From positions 1 through 64,000 of the forward strand of contig NZ_JAUSUB010000020.1 of NCBI RefSeq assembly GCF_030813235.1: 64,000 nt of DNA. The letters are read 5' to 3'. Origin of the DNA: Cytobacillus purgationiresistens. Lineage in GTDB: Bacteria > Bacillota > Bacilli > Bacillales > Cytobacillaceae. The notes under the pieces are model-generated. The model was not told the origin of the DNA and made no database searches. It saw only the letters and a program-made list of their open reading frames with translations. Made by a program: the position numbers and the translations under genes. The stretch's first letter is position 1, and each line of letters begins with the position of its first letter. Below are positions 17,539-26,434 of this stretch, piece by piece.

Positions 17539-17853
17539 ATGAAGGAATTTTTTACTTTAAACGAGAGACTCGGCATTCTCGTCCCATCTTTTGAGTATGA
17601 ATGGGAAATGTATGATAAAGAGACGCAACAAGGAATTTTACTTTACTGGGAAAAAATCAAAGGTCATATTCCGGACCGAATGGCTGAGCTCGAAAAAATA
17701 ATTAATCGCAAACAAGATGCCTTATCGAATGAAAGCGACTTTAATCATTCCTGCAGACTTAATAGTGAGATTGCCGAGCTTGCATCTCAAATAAATGATT
17801 TATGGCTGTGGTATCGAACAAATCAGAATTTATCTGATAAAAGACATTTTTAA
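17539..17853 (+). CDS. Hypothetical protein, 104 residues
   Basis: Soluble, helical and acidic, with aromatic-rich stretches (FEYEWEMYD, LYWEKIKGHIPDRM, LWLWYRTNQ). There is no signal or membrane segment. The ATG at 17539 follows GGGGAG; an in-frame start six codons upstream overlaps that site. I do not recognise the family. The layout, alternating helices with Leu/Ile heptads around 40-95, suggests a small coiled-coil or partner-binding protein, but this is only a guess. It is convergent with moaB. Confidence 0.7.
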   Translation: MKEFFTLNERLGILVPSFEYEWEMYDKETQQGILLYWEKIKGHIPDRMAELEKIINRKQDALSNESDFNHSCRLNSEIAELASQINDLWLWYRTNQNLSDKRHF

Positions 17854-17875
17854 ATTCCGCACAGTTCAGCAGAAG

Positions 17876-17906
17876 AAAAGCAGACAAGCCAAACTCGTCT
17901 GCTTTT
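17876..17906. terminator. Shared terminator between the 104-residue gene and moaB
   Basis: AAGCAGAC and GTCTGCTT arms with A and T runs lie between convergent genes. Confidence 0.85.
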
Positions 17907-18418
17907 TATAAATCTTTATTTAATTCTTTAACAATATGACCAATTTCAGGGATAATCAGCTTATTCATCGCAAGCTTAACAGCTCCAGATGATCCCGGTG
18001 TACAAAATACTGCCTTATTGGAAATCACTCCTGCCGCTGCTCTGGATAAGATAGCCGCTGATCCAATATCCTCTGTATAGCTGAGCATCCTAAATAATTC
18101 ACCAAAACCATTGATTTCTTTTTCAAATAATTCTGCAGCAGTTTCTATGGTAACATCCCTGAGAGCGATTCCCGTTCCTCCATTTGTGATAATCACATCC
18201 ACTTGACCATTTGCAATGCCCTCAAGAATAGATGCTTGAATAGCTGTTTTCTCATCCTTTACAATCTCGTAGTCGACTGTTATATGACCGGCTTCTTGAA
18301 GAAGCACCTTCATAAGCTTGCCGCTTTTATCCGTTTCTTCATTTCTTGTATCGCTGACGGTGATTACTTTACATCTTACTTGTTTCGGTGCAGATTGTTT
18401 ATGTTCAATGATGCTCAA
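17906..18418 (-). CDS. moaB: Molybdenum cofactor biosynthesis protein B (MoaB/MogA fold)
   Basis: 170 residues with the molybdopterin-binding fold: ITVSDTRNEETDKSG near the N-terminus, the TNGGTGIALRDVT motif and the conserved end FCTPGSSGAVKLAM. MoaB binds or adenylates molybdopterin during cofactor synthesis. The start is TTG 18418, overlapping the upstream EcsC-family stop by four bases (TTGA) behind AAAGGTG, so the two are coupled. No other mo- gene is in the window. Confidence 0.92.
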   Translation of the reverse strand: MSIIEHKQSAPKQVRCKVITVSDTRNEETDKSGKLMKVLLQEAGHITVDYEIVKDEKTAIQASILEGIANGQVDVIITNGGTGIALRDVTIETAAELFEKEINGFGELFRMLSYTEDIGSAAILSRAAAGVISNKAVFCTPGSSGAVKLAMNKLIIPEIGHIVKELNKDL

Positions 18419-19257
18419 TATTCTTCACCTTTCTTATTTGCTAAATACCTTAACTGATAGTATTTATGAGCAAAATCAGTTACCTTTCGAGTGAGCTGGT
18501 AGTTTGCTCCCGCACCAATTGCCATGCTAATGAAAGGTACGCCTTGTATTGACTTTTTCCTTAACATAAATATCGTTATAGCTTTCAGAAGTTGCTTAAT
18601 AGGCTGTTCCAGCCAAGTCACGTCCGTTAAATCATCTTTACCCTCATAAAAATAAAGATCCTCATTCCGTTCCAAATCATTTAGCAAGTCCTCCCATGCT
18701 CTGCTCTGCATCCGCGGCGGCAGAGTTGATGCATGGAATACTTTTAAAGAACTCATCATTTCAAACGGAGTGTTTACTTCAACGCCATAAGTCATCGCAA
18801 TAAGCTGAACGGACCTTAAATTGATGACAGCCATAGCAGGTATATCACTGCCTAGCATAACGGCTCCGCCAGTTCCTGCTGCTCCGCCTTGAACCAATGA
18901 ATACATGCGGTGACGCGCGATTTGCTGTTTAGCTATGTATTGAAGCTGATCAATCTGAAGCACATTCATATCCTCGAGCGTTTGTATTTCCGGTTGAAAA
19001 ATACGCCCTGCTGTCAATATCCGTTCCTTTGCATCAATTTGTAAATGTGACCCTTGAATCAATGCATGCAAATGGAATAACCAGCTATCTAAAGCCGTAA
19101 AAAATTGCGCTTGAACCTCTTCGGACAATAAAGAAAAGGCATGCTCTAAATATTTTTCATACGAGCGCTCAATGTCATTTGGCTCATAGCTGAAGATTTT
19201 CTGCTCCCATTCACGTATTTCCTCAAGTACCGCTTGCTCCCGCTCTTTTAATGCCAT
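18415..19257 (-). CDS. EcsC family protein
   Basis: 280 residues. The central glycine-rich stretch GGAAGTGGAVMLGSDIPAMA and the following long helices mark the EcsC family. Members are found near ABC transporters or alone, and their biochemical role is unclear to me. The ATG follows GGAGGAAG. It lies directly ahead of moaB and overlaps it, although no functional link is known. Confidence 0.82.
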   Translation of the reverse strand: MALKEREQAVLEEIREWEQKIFSYEPNDIERSYEKYLEHAFSLLSEEVQAQFFTALDSWLFHLHALIQGSHLQIDAKERILTAGRIFQPEIQTLEDMNVLQIDQLQYIAKQQIARHRMYSLVQGGAAGTGGAVMLGSDIPAMAVINLRSVQLIAMTYGVEVNTPFEMMSSLKVFHASTLPPRMQSRAWEDLLNDLERNEDLYFYEGKDDLTDVTWLEQPIKQLLKAITIFMLRKKSIQGVPFISMAIGAGANYQLTRKVTDFAHKYYQLRYLANKKGEEY

Positions 19258-19463
19258 AATCAGCTTCCTCCATTTCTGTTCTTAAATTTGTATTTAGTAT
19301 AGCATAACCCCATGCATGATTGCCTGTCATAGTAGGTAAGTACCAAAGATAGAGAAAATATATATATTTCAGAGAATAGGTGTTTATGTCTATATCATTA
19401 TTGGGTAATAAGCACTATCTTATAAGATGATGGAATTGAATATAGACAATGAGGTGTTATGCA

Positions 19464-20272
19464 ATGATCACAATGTTTAAAAAGAAAAATCTATCTTTAC
19501 TTGAAAAGATTTCTGATATAGAAGTAGAAGTTAATATAACTAATCCTTTATTGGCATCAAAAATCAAAATGTTAAAGATCAATCATACTGAAATGCGGTT
19601 TATAGCAAGTCTGCAGCCTTTAATTAGAGATCATATTTCTTTTGTTGTAGATTCGTTCTATGAAACAATTTTTCTAATACCTGAATTGCAGAATATGATT
19701 CAGCAGCATAGTACTGCTGATAAATTGCGAGGAACCCTGCAAGATCATATAATCGAGCTTTTCAGTGGTCAAATTGCTGATACTTTTATGGAAAAGAGAT
19801 TGCGCGTAGCCAAAGTCCATTATCGCATTGCCTTAAGAGTAGTGGAAATCGTCAAAGACATTGCCAATCAAACGAATTTACTAGCCTTAAATTCTGCGAT
19901 TGAGGCAGCCAGAGCCGGTGAGCATGGAAAAGGATTTGCTGTTGTATCGCATGAGGTAAAGAAGCTGGCAGATCAAACAGTAAATTCAATCGATCATATT
20001 CAAAACTTAATCAGCACATCAAGAAACTACTCTGAATTAGTGATCACGTCAATTAAAGTGAACGAAGTCATTCAAGAAGGAAGATCTAAAGCCTCACAAT
20101 CGAATGATATGTTGGAAAATATCAATCACTCATCCACTATTAGCTTGGAAAGGGCTATGGAGCCCAGCTACAAATGAAGGAACTTGCTGCTGTTATTGAA
20201 GAAATAGGTGAATCTACCAATCACGTTGCGACATCAGCTGAAAGACTAGTCGAAGTATCAAATTTGGCATAA
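19464..20272 (+). pseudogene. hemAT: Decayed HemAT-like globin-coupled aerotaxis receptor
   Basis: The first 120 codons match the N-terminal globin of B. subtilis HemAT, including the proximal heme His in [11 protein letters not shown]. The reading then jumps without a break into the receptor signalling hairpin ([29 protein letters not shown]), so roughly 180 residues, covering the last globin helices and the linker, are missing in frame. Near 20150 the frame is lost: TTGGAAAGGGC needs one more A to reach the open 3' frame ([20 protein letters not shown] onward) that stops at 20272. As read, translation ends at 20177. The ATG at 19464 has GAGGTG. Two independent lesions argue for a true pseudogene. 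Confidence 0.85.
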
Positions 20273-20276
20273 TAAC

Positions 20277-20308
20277 TAAAAGCCCTTCTCTTTGAGAAAG
20301 GGCTTTTG
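20277..20308 (+). terminator. Terminator of the hemAT remnant
   Basis: AAAAGCCCTTCTC pairs with GAGAAAGGGCTTTT, followed by a pyrimidine-rich end. Confidence 0.85.
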
Positions 20309-20389
20309 CTGCTGATAAGGTAAAGCGATACTACCTCAATTATGAGCACACATTGATTGAGGCTGGTGTTTAAATGTTTGAAATCGTCT

Positions 20390-20934
20390 TTAAAGTAAAT
20401 GTTCAATATAGCTCTCCATTTCAAATGGTTCAGTAGTAGACTCAAAGCGTTCTATAACATTACCTTCTTTATCAATAAAAAATTTGGTGAAGTTCCTTTT
20501 AATAGAGTCTCCATGCAAGTAGTGGGGATATTTCTCGTTTAAGATTGCCATTAGCAGCTTTGTAACTGGATGATTCATATTAAAGCCTTCAAAAGGCTTC
20601 TGACTTTCTATATAAGTAAATAATGGGTGTGCTTCATTGCCTCTCACATCAATCTTTTTATAAATCGGAAAAATCCACACCATTATTCATTGCGCAAAAT
20701 TCAGAAATCTATCCATCTTTCCACGGCTCTTGATCAGCAAATTGATTGAAAGGAAATGCTAGGGTTTGAAACCCTCTATCTTGATATCCCTCTTGCAATT
20801 TTTGCAAATCAGATAATTGTGGAGTGAATCCACAATTCGTAGCAGTGTTTACAATCAGCAGCACTTTACCTTGCATTCAAATCTGCTGTTAAACCACTTG
20901 AAGTCATTCCTTTATAATCAAGAACACTCATCAT
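20390..20934 (-). pseudogene. Glutathione peroxidase (BsaA/Gpx family) pseudogene
   Basis: Three pieces in different frames line up with a 160-residue peroxidase. The first 18 codons from ATG 20934 end at a TAA. The second part resumes one frame over ([17 protein letters not shown], catalytic Cys kept) and contains an in-frame TAG after EPWKDG. The last 90 codons (KKIDVRGNEAHPLFTYIE to the stop at 20390) are in a third frame. The second conserved Cys (FPCNQF) is Phe, and the Trp of WNFTKF is Arg. At least three lesions plus lost active-site residues mean it is long dead. Confidence 0.85.
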
Positions 20935-21082
20935 TATCCTCTTACAAACCTTATTATGTAGTTGCCTATAAGCCTCATTTTACATCACTCGATACATAAG
21001 ACTCATCACCTTATACCTATCACCCGTTTATTTAGGCATCATACTTTAATAAGAAGGCTAAAATAATGTTTATTTTTAGAGA

Positions 21083-21117
21083 AAAAAACCTCCTTCATGT
21101 TAAACATGAAAAAGGTT
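21083..21117 (-). terminator. Probable terminator of ackA
   Basis: An imperfect hairpin (AACCT...CATGT with ACATG...AGGTT) followed on the minus strand by a T run. Confidence 0.65.
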
Positions 21118-21173
21118 ATCCATTAATTACTATTCAATCAGCGAAAAACATTTGAGGAAGCTTTCAAAGCTTA

Positions 21174-22361
21174 TTACAAAGCCTTTCTCACAACGTCTCT
21201 AGCAATCATCACCTCTTCATTTGTCGGTATGATCATCACTTTTACTGGTGAATGAGGATAATTGATAAATGCCTCTTTGCCGCGAACCTTATTTAAGGCT
21301 GGGTCCCAGTAGACACCCATAAATTCTAGGCCCCTTAATACACGCTCCCGAATTACATCACTGTTTTCACCAATACCAGCTGTGAAAATAATTGCATCGA
21401 TGCCATACATTCTGGCTGCGTATGAACCGATATATTTATGAATATGGTTTGCGAATACTTCTAAAGCAAGCTCGGCTCGGTCATTTCCATCCTCTGCTTC
21501 TGTTTCAATATCGCGCAGGTCGCTTGAAAATCCTGTTACACCAAGCAGCCCGCTCTTCTTATTTAGCACTTCCAGCACTTCATCGGCTGTTTTATCTGTT
21601 TTCTCCATAATAAATGGTATCAATGCAGGGTCAATATCTCCCGAGCGCGTACCCATGGTTACACCAGCCAGCGGAGTGAAGCCCATTGAAGTATCGATGG
21701 ATTTCCCGCCTTCAATTGCGGCAATACTGGCGCCATTTCCTAAATGACAAGAAATCAACCTCAATTGTTCGAGTGGACGTCCCAACATTTCTGCGGCACG
21801 CTCAGATACATATTTGTGTGAAGTCCCATGAAATCCGTATTTTCGAATCCCATAATCTGTATAGTAATTATAAGGCAAACTGTACAAGAATGAACTTTCT
21901 GGCATCGTTTGATGAAAAGCCGTATCAAAAACTGCTACTGCCGGCACTTCTGGCAACACTTGTTGAAAAGCTTTGATTCCCGTTATATTTGCAGGATTAT
22001 GGAGTGGGGCTAACTCTGATAGCACATCTAATTTGTCGAGTACAGTTTCAGTTATTAAAACTGACTCTGAGAAATCCTCTCCCCCATGCACCACACGATG
22101 CCCAATTCCTTCAATCTCATTTAAAGATTCAATGATTCCATGTGAGGTCAATTTCTGCAAAAGCAACTGTACCGCTACTTCATGATTTGGAATATCTGCC
22201 GTATCGATTACCTTTTTACCTTCAACAGAGATACTAAAGATTGAATCTTTTAATCCAATTCTCTCGACTAAACCTTTAGTTATGACTTCTTCACTTGGCA
22301 TTTCAAATAGCTGAAACTTTAAAGATGAACTGCCGGCGTTTATTGCAATGATCTTTGCCAT
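21174..22361 (-). CDS. ackA: Acetate kinase
   Basis: 395 residues. It converts acetyl phosphate and ADP to acetate and ATP during overflow metabolism. Family signatures are the opening [36 protein letters not shown] and [10 protein letters not shown]. The catalytic Arg, His and Glu lie in these blocks. The ATG at 22361 has AAAGGAG upstream. A TTGACT lies at 22402-22407 with TATGAT or TGATAT behind it as a promoter. I saw no convincing cre site upstream, unlike the well-known CcpA activation in B. subtilis. Confidence 0.97.
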   Translation of the reverse strand: MAKIIAINAGSSSLKFQLFEMPSEEVITKGLVERIGLKDSIFSISVEGKKVIDTADIPNHEVAVQLLLQKLTSHGIIESLNEIEGIGHRVVHGGEDFSESVLITETVLDKLDVLSELAPLHNPANITGIKAFQQVLPEVPAVAVFDTAFHQTMPESSFLYSLPYNYYTDYGIRKYGFHGTSHKYVSERAAEMLGRPLEQLRLISCHLGNGASIAAIEGGKSIDTSMGFTPLAGVTMGTRSGDIDPALIPFIMEKTDKTADEVLEVLNKKSGLLGVTGFSSDLRDIETEAEDGNDRAELALEVFANHIHKYIGSYAARMYGIDAIIFTAGIGENSDVIRERVLRGLEFMGVYWDPALNKVRGKEAFINYPHSPVKVMIIPTNEEVMIARDVVRKAL

Positions 22362-22378
22362 ACGGCAACCGCTCCTTT

Positions 22379-22410
22379 ATATCATACACGATATTATTTA
22401 TAGTCAACAC
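22379..22410 (-). promoter_or_regulatory. ackA sigma-A type promoter
   Basis: TTGACT (22407-22402, minus strand) and TGATAT (22384-22379) are 17 bases apart. A TATGAT overlapping it gives a shorter 15-base spacing. Confidence 0.55.
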
Positions 22411-22548
22411 TTGTAGGCATTTTTATGTTAATAGGACTTTTTTAACCGTCCAATGTATCATTTAACCATGCTGACCATGACATTTCAAGACATTAAGTAA
22501 CAAATCACCGCTTCAATATAAAGTAATTATATTCTGATTTTTACCCTT

Positions 22549-22577
22549 AATAAAAGCCGAGGGGTTTGCCCTCAGCT
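22549..22577 (-). terminator. Terminator of ytxK
   Basis: GCTGAGGG pairs with CCCTCGGC on the minus strand, followed by TTTTATT. Confidence 0.8.
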
Positions 22578-22582
22578 CATAT

Positions 22583-23569
22583 CTACTCTTTATTCTCTTT
22601 AAACCATCCATTAATTTGTTTTAAGATTTTATCTACTTCTGCCGTCTTCGATAAACTAGGTAGATTTACGAGCAAGGCTTGTTTAGGCGGCTTTACATCT
22701 TCCGCTTTCTTTTGAATGATAAAAATACTTTTCGCTGATTTTTCATTTTTAAATAGTGAAATAGGCAAATGCAGCAGCCCTTGAATAATCACTTGCTCTT
22801 TTAAAAACTCGTGCAGTTTCGGAGACTGTTCACTTTCAAATAATCCATTAGGGATGATTAAGAATAAATATCCTCCTGGCTTTACATGCTTTAAGCTTTG
22901 CTCAATAAATAAATGATGGGCATAGGAATGTCCTTCATCTGCTTTTAACTCATAGTCCGCCGCTCTTAAATCATTCGGATAGAATCCTACGGGCAAATCG
23001 CTTATAACAGCATCCACTTCCTCCATAAATAATGGCTCTAAGCTGTCTTGATTAAAAAATTGGATGGGATGCTTTTGAAGGTTCGCATTAATATAAGCTA
23101 ATTTGATAAGGAGATCGTCAATCTCGATTCCCGTAGCCTCAACTGATTTTCCATTTTGTTGATTGATGACAGTTGTTAATAGATTACCTGTACCTACGGC
23201 AGGATCCAGTAACTTTATAGAATCTCTTTGTACAAATTTATTTACTAAATATCCAACTAGCATCCCAATGGAATCAGGTGTCATTTGGTGGTTTGGCTGT
23301 ACATTTTCTTTCATTCCTTTAAGGATGGCAAGCTGGAAGGATTTACGCAATTCTTCACTAGAGAACTTATCCAAGTGGAGGGATTCATAGCTTTTCTTCA
23401 GCCTCTTCAAAGTTAATTCACTAAGCTCTTCTTGCAGGATACTCTCATGGAATAAATTTTCACCTGTTTCAGCTAATGCTTCCAAATAGGTGCAATCTAA
23501 TTCTTCTTTTATCATATCTGATGTTTCATTAAGTGCAGTGAATAATTCCTCAACTGGAGTTATTTTCAT
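22583..23569 (-). CDS. ytxK: YtxK-like class I methyltransferase (N6-adenine DNA methylase fold)
   Basis: 328 residues. There is an N-terminal helical region, then a Rossmann methyltransferase with motif I LLDPAVGTGNLL and motif IV SDLPVGFY. True N6-adenine methylases carry (D/N)PPY there, so DLPV is unusual, though it seems normal for the YtxK group. The group lies near ackA in Bacillus, and its substrate is unknown to me. A frame extending 42 codons upstream is rejected: ATG 23569 follows GAGAGGTC and starts the family-like MKITPVEELF. Confidence 0.85.
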   Translation of the reverse strand: MKITPVEELFTALNETSDMIKEELDCTYLEALAETGENLFHESILQEELSELTLKRLKKSYESLHLDKFSSEELRKSFQLAILKGMKENVQPNHQMTPDSIGMLVGYLVNKFVQRDSIKLLDPAVGTGNLLTTVINQQNGKSVEATGIEIDDLLIKLAYINANLQKHPIQFFNQDSLEPLFMEEVDAVISDLPVGFYPNDLRAADYELKADEGHSYAHHLFIEQSLKHVKPGGYLFLIIPNGLFESEQSPKLHEFLKEQVIIQGLLHLPISLFKNEKSAKSIFIIQKKAEDVKPPKQALLVNLPSLSKTAEVDKILKQINGWFKENKE

Positions 23570-23800
23570 TTTAGACCTCTCCCGTCTGTATTCTATTTTC
23601 CTATTGTAACGGGCTTTTTTGTCATTCACAAGTTTTGCGCTGTCTTTGGAAATATTCAAAAAAAAAGAATGGAGGATTTTGGGTGTGGGCAGCAAGCTAT
23701 ATTCTCAGATTGACTAACTAAATAGCCGCCAGCCTCTATAGAATGATGGCAATAGCTTTAGAGCAGATTGTTAGTGCAGCAGCCGCTATTTTCACTAAAA

Positions 23801-23836
23801 GAATGCCCTGGAAACATTTCCAGGGCATTCTTTTTA
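23801..23836 (-). terminator. Terminator of tpx
   Basis: GAATGCCCTGGAAA pairs perfectly with TTTCCAGGGCATTC, with T-rich flanks on both strands. Confidence 0.92.
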
Positions 23837-24337
23837 TTATTTGGCAGCTTTTGCTGCTTCGATTGCAGCTTCATAATCAGGGTGGTCTGTTCCTTCACCT
23901 ACATATTGTGCATAAGTAACTTTATCATTAGCATCAATAACGAAAACAGAACGAGCAAGCAGACGAAGTTCTTGCATTACCACTCCATATGCTTCACCGA
24001 AGGATAGATCACGATGATCAGACACGGTTTGAACATTTTCAATTCCTGCTGCAGCACACCAGCGTTTTTGCGCGAATGGCAAATCAACGCTTACAGTTAA
24101 TACTTCAACATTATCAAGCTTTGCTGCTTCCTCATTAAAACGGCGAGTTTGTGCATCACATACACCCGTATCAATAGAAGGAACCACACTAATTAATCTC
24201 ACTTTCCCTTTTGAAGAAGAGAGACTAACCTCTGACATATCGTTAGCTAAAACTGTAAAATCAGGCGCTTGATCACCAACTTTTACTTCTTGTCCTAATA
24301 AAGTAATCGGATTGCCTTTGAATGTAACAGATGCCAT
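23837..24337 (-). CDS. tpx: Thiol peroxidase (Tpx, atypical 2-Cys peroxiredoxin)
   Basis: 166 residues. It reduces peroxides with electrons from thioredoxin in the cytoplasm. The peroxidatic Cys lies in [14 protein letters not shown] with the preceding Thr, and the resolving Cys in [10 protein letters not shown]. The family opening [15 protein letters not shown] is present. The ATG has AAAGGAGGAAG. A perfect 14-bp palindrome TACATATATATGTA (24353-24366) lies directly upstream of that site. It stands alone between ytxK and ytfJ, as in B. subtilis. Confidence 0.96.
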   Translation of the reverse strand: MASVTFKGNPITLLGQEVKVGDQAPDFTVLANDMSEVSLSSSKGKVRLISVVPSIDTGVCDAQTRRFNEEAAKLDNVEVLTVSVDLPFAQKRWCAAAGIENVQTVSDHRDLSFGEAYGVVMQELRLLARSVFVIDANDKVTYAQYVGEGTDHPDYEAAIEAAKAAK

Positions 24338-24419
24338 TTTTTCTTCCTCCTTTACATATATATGTACATTTTAAATCATATCTTTTCAGAATCTTTTTTG
24401 CAATTGAAATGATCACGAA

Positions 24420-24592
24420 AAGTGAAAGCGACTGTTTAGCCCCGACAAGCTTAAGACGAATTGGACAGGAGGTTGGCTTTTTAACCTCATGGCCAATTTG
24501 ACTTATGACCTCGAGGGGCTAGGAGCCGCAACTAGCCCATTCGAAAAGTGAAGGCGACTGTTCAGCCCCGACAAGCTTAAACAGAAGCTGCA
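24420..24592. repeat. Dispersed Bacillaceae repeat, one full and one partial unit
   Basis: GCGACTGT(T)(T/C)AGCCCCGACA followed by AGCTTAA appears twice, at about 24428 and 24552. Between them lie GACAGGAGGTTGGCTTTTTA and GACTTATGACCTCGAGGGGC. The same words occur in the element at 1-340. It fills the gap between tpx and the ytfJ terminator. No gene is seen here. Confidence 0.85.
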
Positions 24593-24595
24593 ATA

Positions 24596-24634
24596 AAAAA
24601 GTTAACCTCATTTTTCAATGAAGTTAACTTTTTT
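24596..24634 (-). terminator. Terminator of ytfI-ytfJ
   Basis: AAAAAAGTTAAC with CTCATT pairs with AATGA and GTTAACTTTTTT; long A and T runs on both sides. Confidence 0.88.
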
Positions 24635-24644
24635 GGGAGCCGCC

Positions 24645-25097
24645 TTATAAATCTAAATCTTGTTTTCTTTCCGGTTCTTCATGATGCTTGTGGCTTTCAT
24701 GGCTTTGTTCCTTTTTATTAAACATATGTTGAATTTTATCAACTGCTTGAGGAGCGAGGTCTAGAATTTTTTCATATAGATGTGTGCTCTCATCTAAATG
24801 GACCATCTTAACGCCTAATGAATTAACAATTAAAAAGGCAATCGGTGTAATTGATACTCCTCCACCACTACCTCCTCCAAATGGGTGACCACTGGATTCT
24901 CCACCGCTTCCTTTGGTGCTCTCCATGATAAATTCGGATCCGCCTGCAGCAAAGCCAAAGCCAACTTTCGACACTGTAATAATGACGCTGCCATCTGGGG
25001 TTTCTACAGGGTCACCTATAATTGTATTTACATCTACCATTTCTTTCAGATTTTCCATTGCAGTTGTCATGAGACCTTGTATTGGATGATCAGACAT
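24645..25097 (-). CDS. ytfJ: YtfJ, GerW family sporulation protein
   Basis: 150 residues. The family marks are the opening DHPIQGLMTTAMENLKEMV, a glycine-rich centre (GGSGGGVSITPIAFLIV) and a charged His/Glu/Lys tail. YtfJ/GerW proteins are made in the forespore in B. subtilis and contribute to spore germination. The ATG follows GAGGAGG and lies 16 bases after ytfI, so the two form an operon. Confidence 0.93.
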   Translation of the reverse strand: MSDHPIQGLMTTAMENLKEMVDVNTIIGDPVETPDGSVIITVSKVGFGFAAGGSEFIMESTKGSGGESSGHPFGGGSGGGVSITPIAFLIVNSLGVKMVHLDESTHLYEKILDLAPQAVDKIQHMFNKKEQSHESHKHHEEPERKQDLDL

Positions 25098-25113
25098 ATC
25101 TGCGCCTCCTCAT

Positions 25114-25803
25114 CTAGTATGTTTTTGACTTATCATCAGATAAAACGGGTAAGGACGCTGATTTAAAGTGGGCCTTTCCGTTCTTCCAAAATTTAATCAG
25201 TTTAATTCCTGCTAACATAGCATGCCCGATACGAAAATGAAAAATACATAAAAATGATGTATGTGAAACGGCAAATTGAAATTGTGGTGAAACCGATAGT
25301 TGGGGAGCTGTTTTCAGCCTCATATAATGACTGATGATTCCAAGAAAACTGCCCTTTACAGCCCAAAAAGCACCGGTTAACATCCCCGTAATCGCTGCAT
25401 CTCCTACGCCAAACACAGTATGCCACCTTAATTGCTGAATGGTTATTTTACTCATAAAATGCCTTGCAATATGATAAAAGGAAGCAACATGTGAGAGCAG
25501 CTCTCTCGTGTTGTAAAGACTATTAAGCAAATCCTTTGCTGTGAATTCTTCCATCTTCTCTTCAGACATCCCGCCCCCAGATGCGGACGTTTTCTCAGTT
25601 ATTTTTAAGGCAAGCTTATCCTGATTAAGTTCTACCAAAGGAATCTCTACTTTGTATTTTATAAACCGCCAAATTCTAAATTGAATATGCAGCTGATGAG
25701 TTTTCCCTTGGTGGAAGTAGTGAAGTGTGATTTTAAGTTTTGTACAAATGATTATGATGAATAATATGATTAAAATGAATAAAATAAAGAGCAGCCACTT
25801 CAT
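25114..25803 (-). CDS. ytfI: YtfI-like DUF2953 membrane-anchored protein
   Basis: 229 residues with a long N-terminal membrane helix (WLLFILFILIILFIIIIC) and a mainly beta soluble part containing WHTVFGVGDAAITGMLTGAFWA. DUF2953 proteins are typical of spore formers and usually lie next to ytfJ, suggesting a shared forespore role. The start is ATG 25803 behind a modest GTGAG site. Confidence 0.88.
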   Translation of the reverse strand: MKWLLFILFILIILFIIIICTKLKITLHYFHQGKTHQLHIQFRIWRFIKYKVEIPLVELNQDKLALKITEKTSASGGGMSEEKMEEFTAKDLLNSLYNTRELLSHVASFYHIARHFMSKITIQQLRWHTVFGVGDAAITGMLTGAFWAVKGSFLGIISHYMRLKTAPQLSVSPQFQFAVSHTSFLCIFHFRIGHAMLAGIKLIKFWKNGKAHFKSASLPVLSDDKSKTY

Positions 25804-25845
25804 TTTTTCTCACAGCCTTTCAACGGTTTAGTATTCTCATAAAAA

Positions 25846-25884
25846 TAAAAAAATAAACCTGCTAGACTAAGCTAACAGGTTTAA
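25846..25884 (-). terminator. Terminator of sppA-yteJ
   Basis: AAACCTG and CAGGTTT arms around a loop of about 15 bases, then a T-rich run on the minus strand. Confidence 0.75.
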
Positions 25885-25891
25885 ATCATTT

Positions 25892-26422
25892 TTATCTTTC
25901 ATGAATAACCGTCGTATCTGCAAACAGGTCATGAATTCCTTGTTTTTTCGGATGAAAGGCGGTAACGATATAAAAAACCATAATTGAGCCGGAAATAAAT
26001 CGCCCAATCCACTCTCGGAAAATAACTGTACTCCAGGATAATTTCTCTCCCTTTAAGTCAATGACTTTCAAGCCAAAAGCCATTTTTCCAATTGTTTGCC
26101 CTAAGAACTTAGTCATTAAGACAAAATACAAATAGAACGTGAGAGCAGTAGCAATCGTGATTGGTGCAAACGGACTCATTTCATGGAGGGGAATATCTAA
26201 CGCCCTGAATATTGGATTAATAATAATTCTATCAATGCTGCCAATGACAACAATATCTAAGAGATAGGCCCAAACACGCATCCAAAATCCTGCAAAACGA
26301 TGTGAAATAATAGGAGTACTAGGCACTTGTTCGGAACGAAGCTCATTCTCATTAGAAACTGTCTCTGTTTTCTCTAAAGTAATATCTGATGACTGTGAAT
26401 TTTCATGGTCATTTATGTTCAT
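25892..26422 (-). CDS. yteJ: RDD family membrane protein (YteJ)
   Basis: 176 residues with three to four membrane helices. The RDD signature is visible: an Arg in the first helix region (FAGFWMRVWAYLLDIV), Asp in that helix, and Asp in FHPKKQGIHDLFADT. The B. subtilis SppA-YteJ pair confers resistance to antimicrobial peptides, YteJ limiting SppA activity. I take ATG 26422 with GGGGGTG in front; GTG 26431 overlaps that site. It starts 12 bases after sppA, so co-transcription is likely. Confidence 0.93.
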   Translation of the reverse strand: MNINDHENSQSSDITLEKTETVSNENELRSEQVPSTPIISHRFAGFWMRVWAYLLDIVVIGSIDRIIINPIFRALDIPLHEMSPFAPITIATALTFYLYFVLMTKFLGQTIGKMAFGLKVIDLKGEKLSWSTVIFREWIGRFISGSIMVFYIVTAFHPKKQGIHDLFADTTVIHER

Positions 26423-26434
26423 TATTCGCACCCC

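Noticed and set aside
22440-22530. cre site upstream of ackA
   Set aside because: The best candidate (TGAAGCGGTGAT) misses several fixed cre positions.
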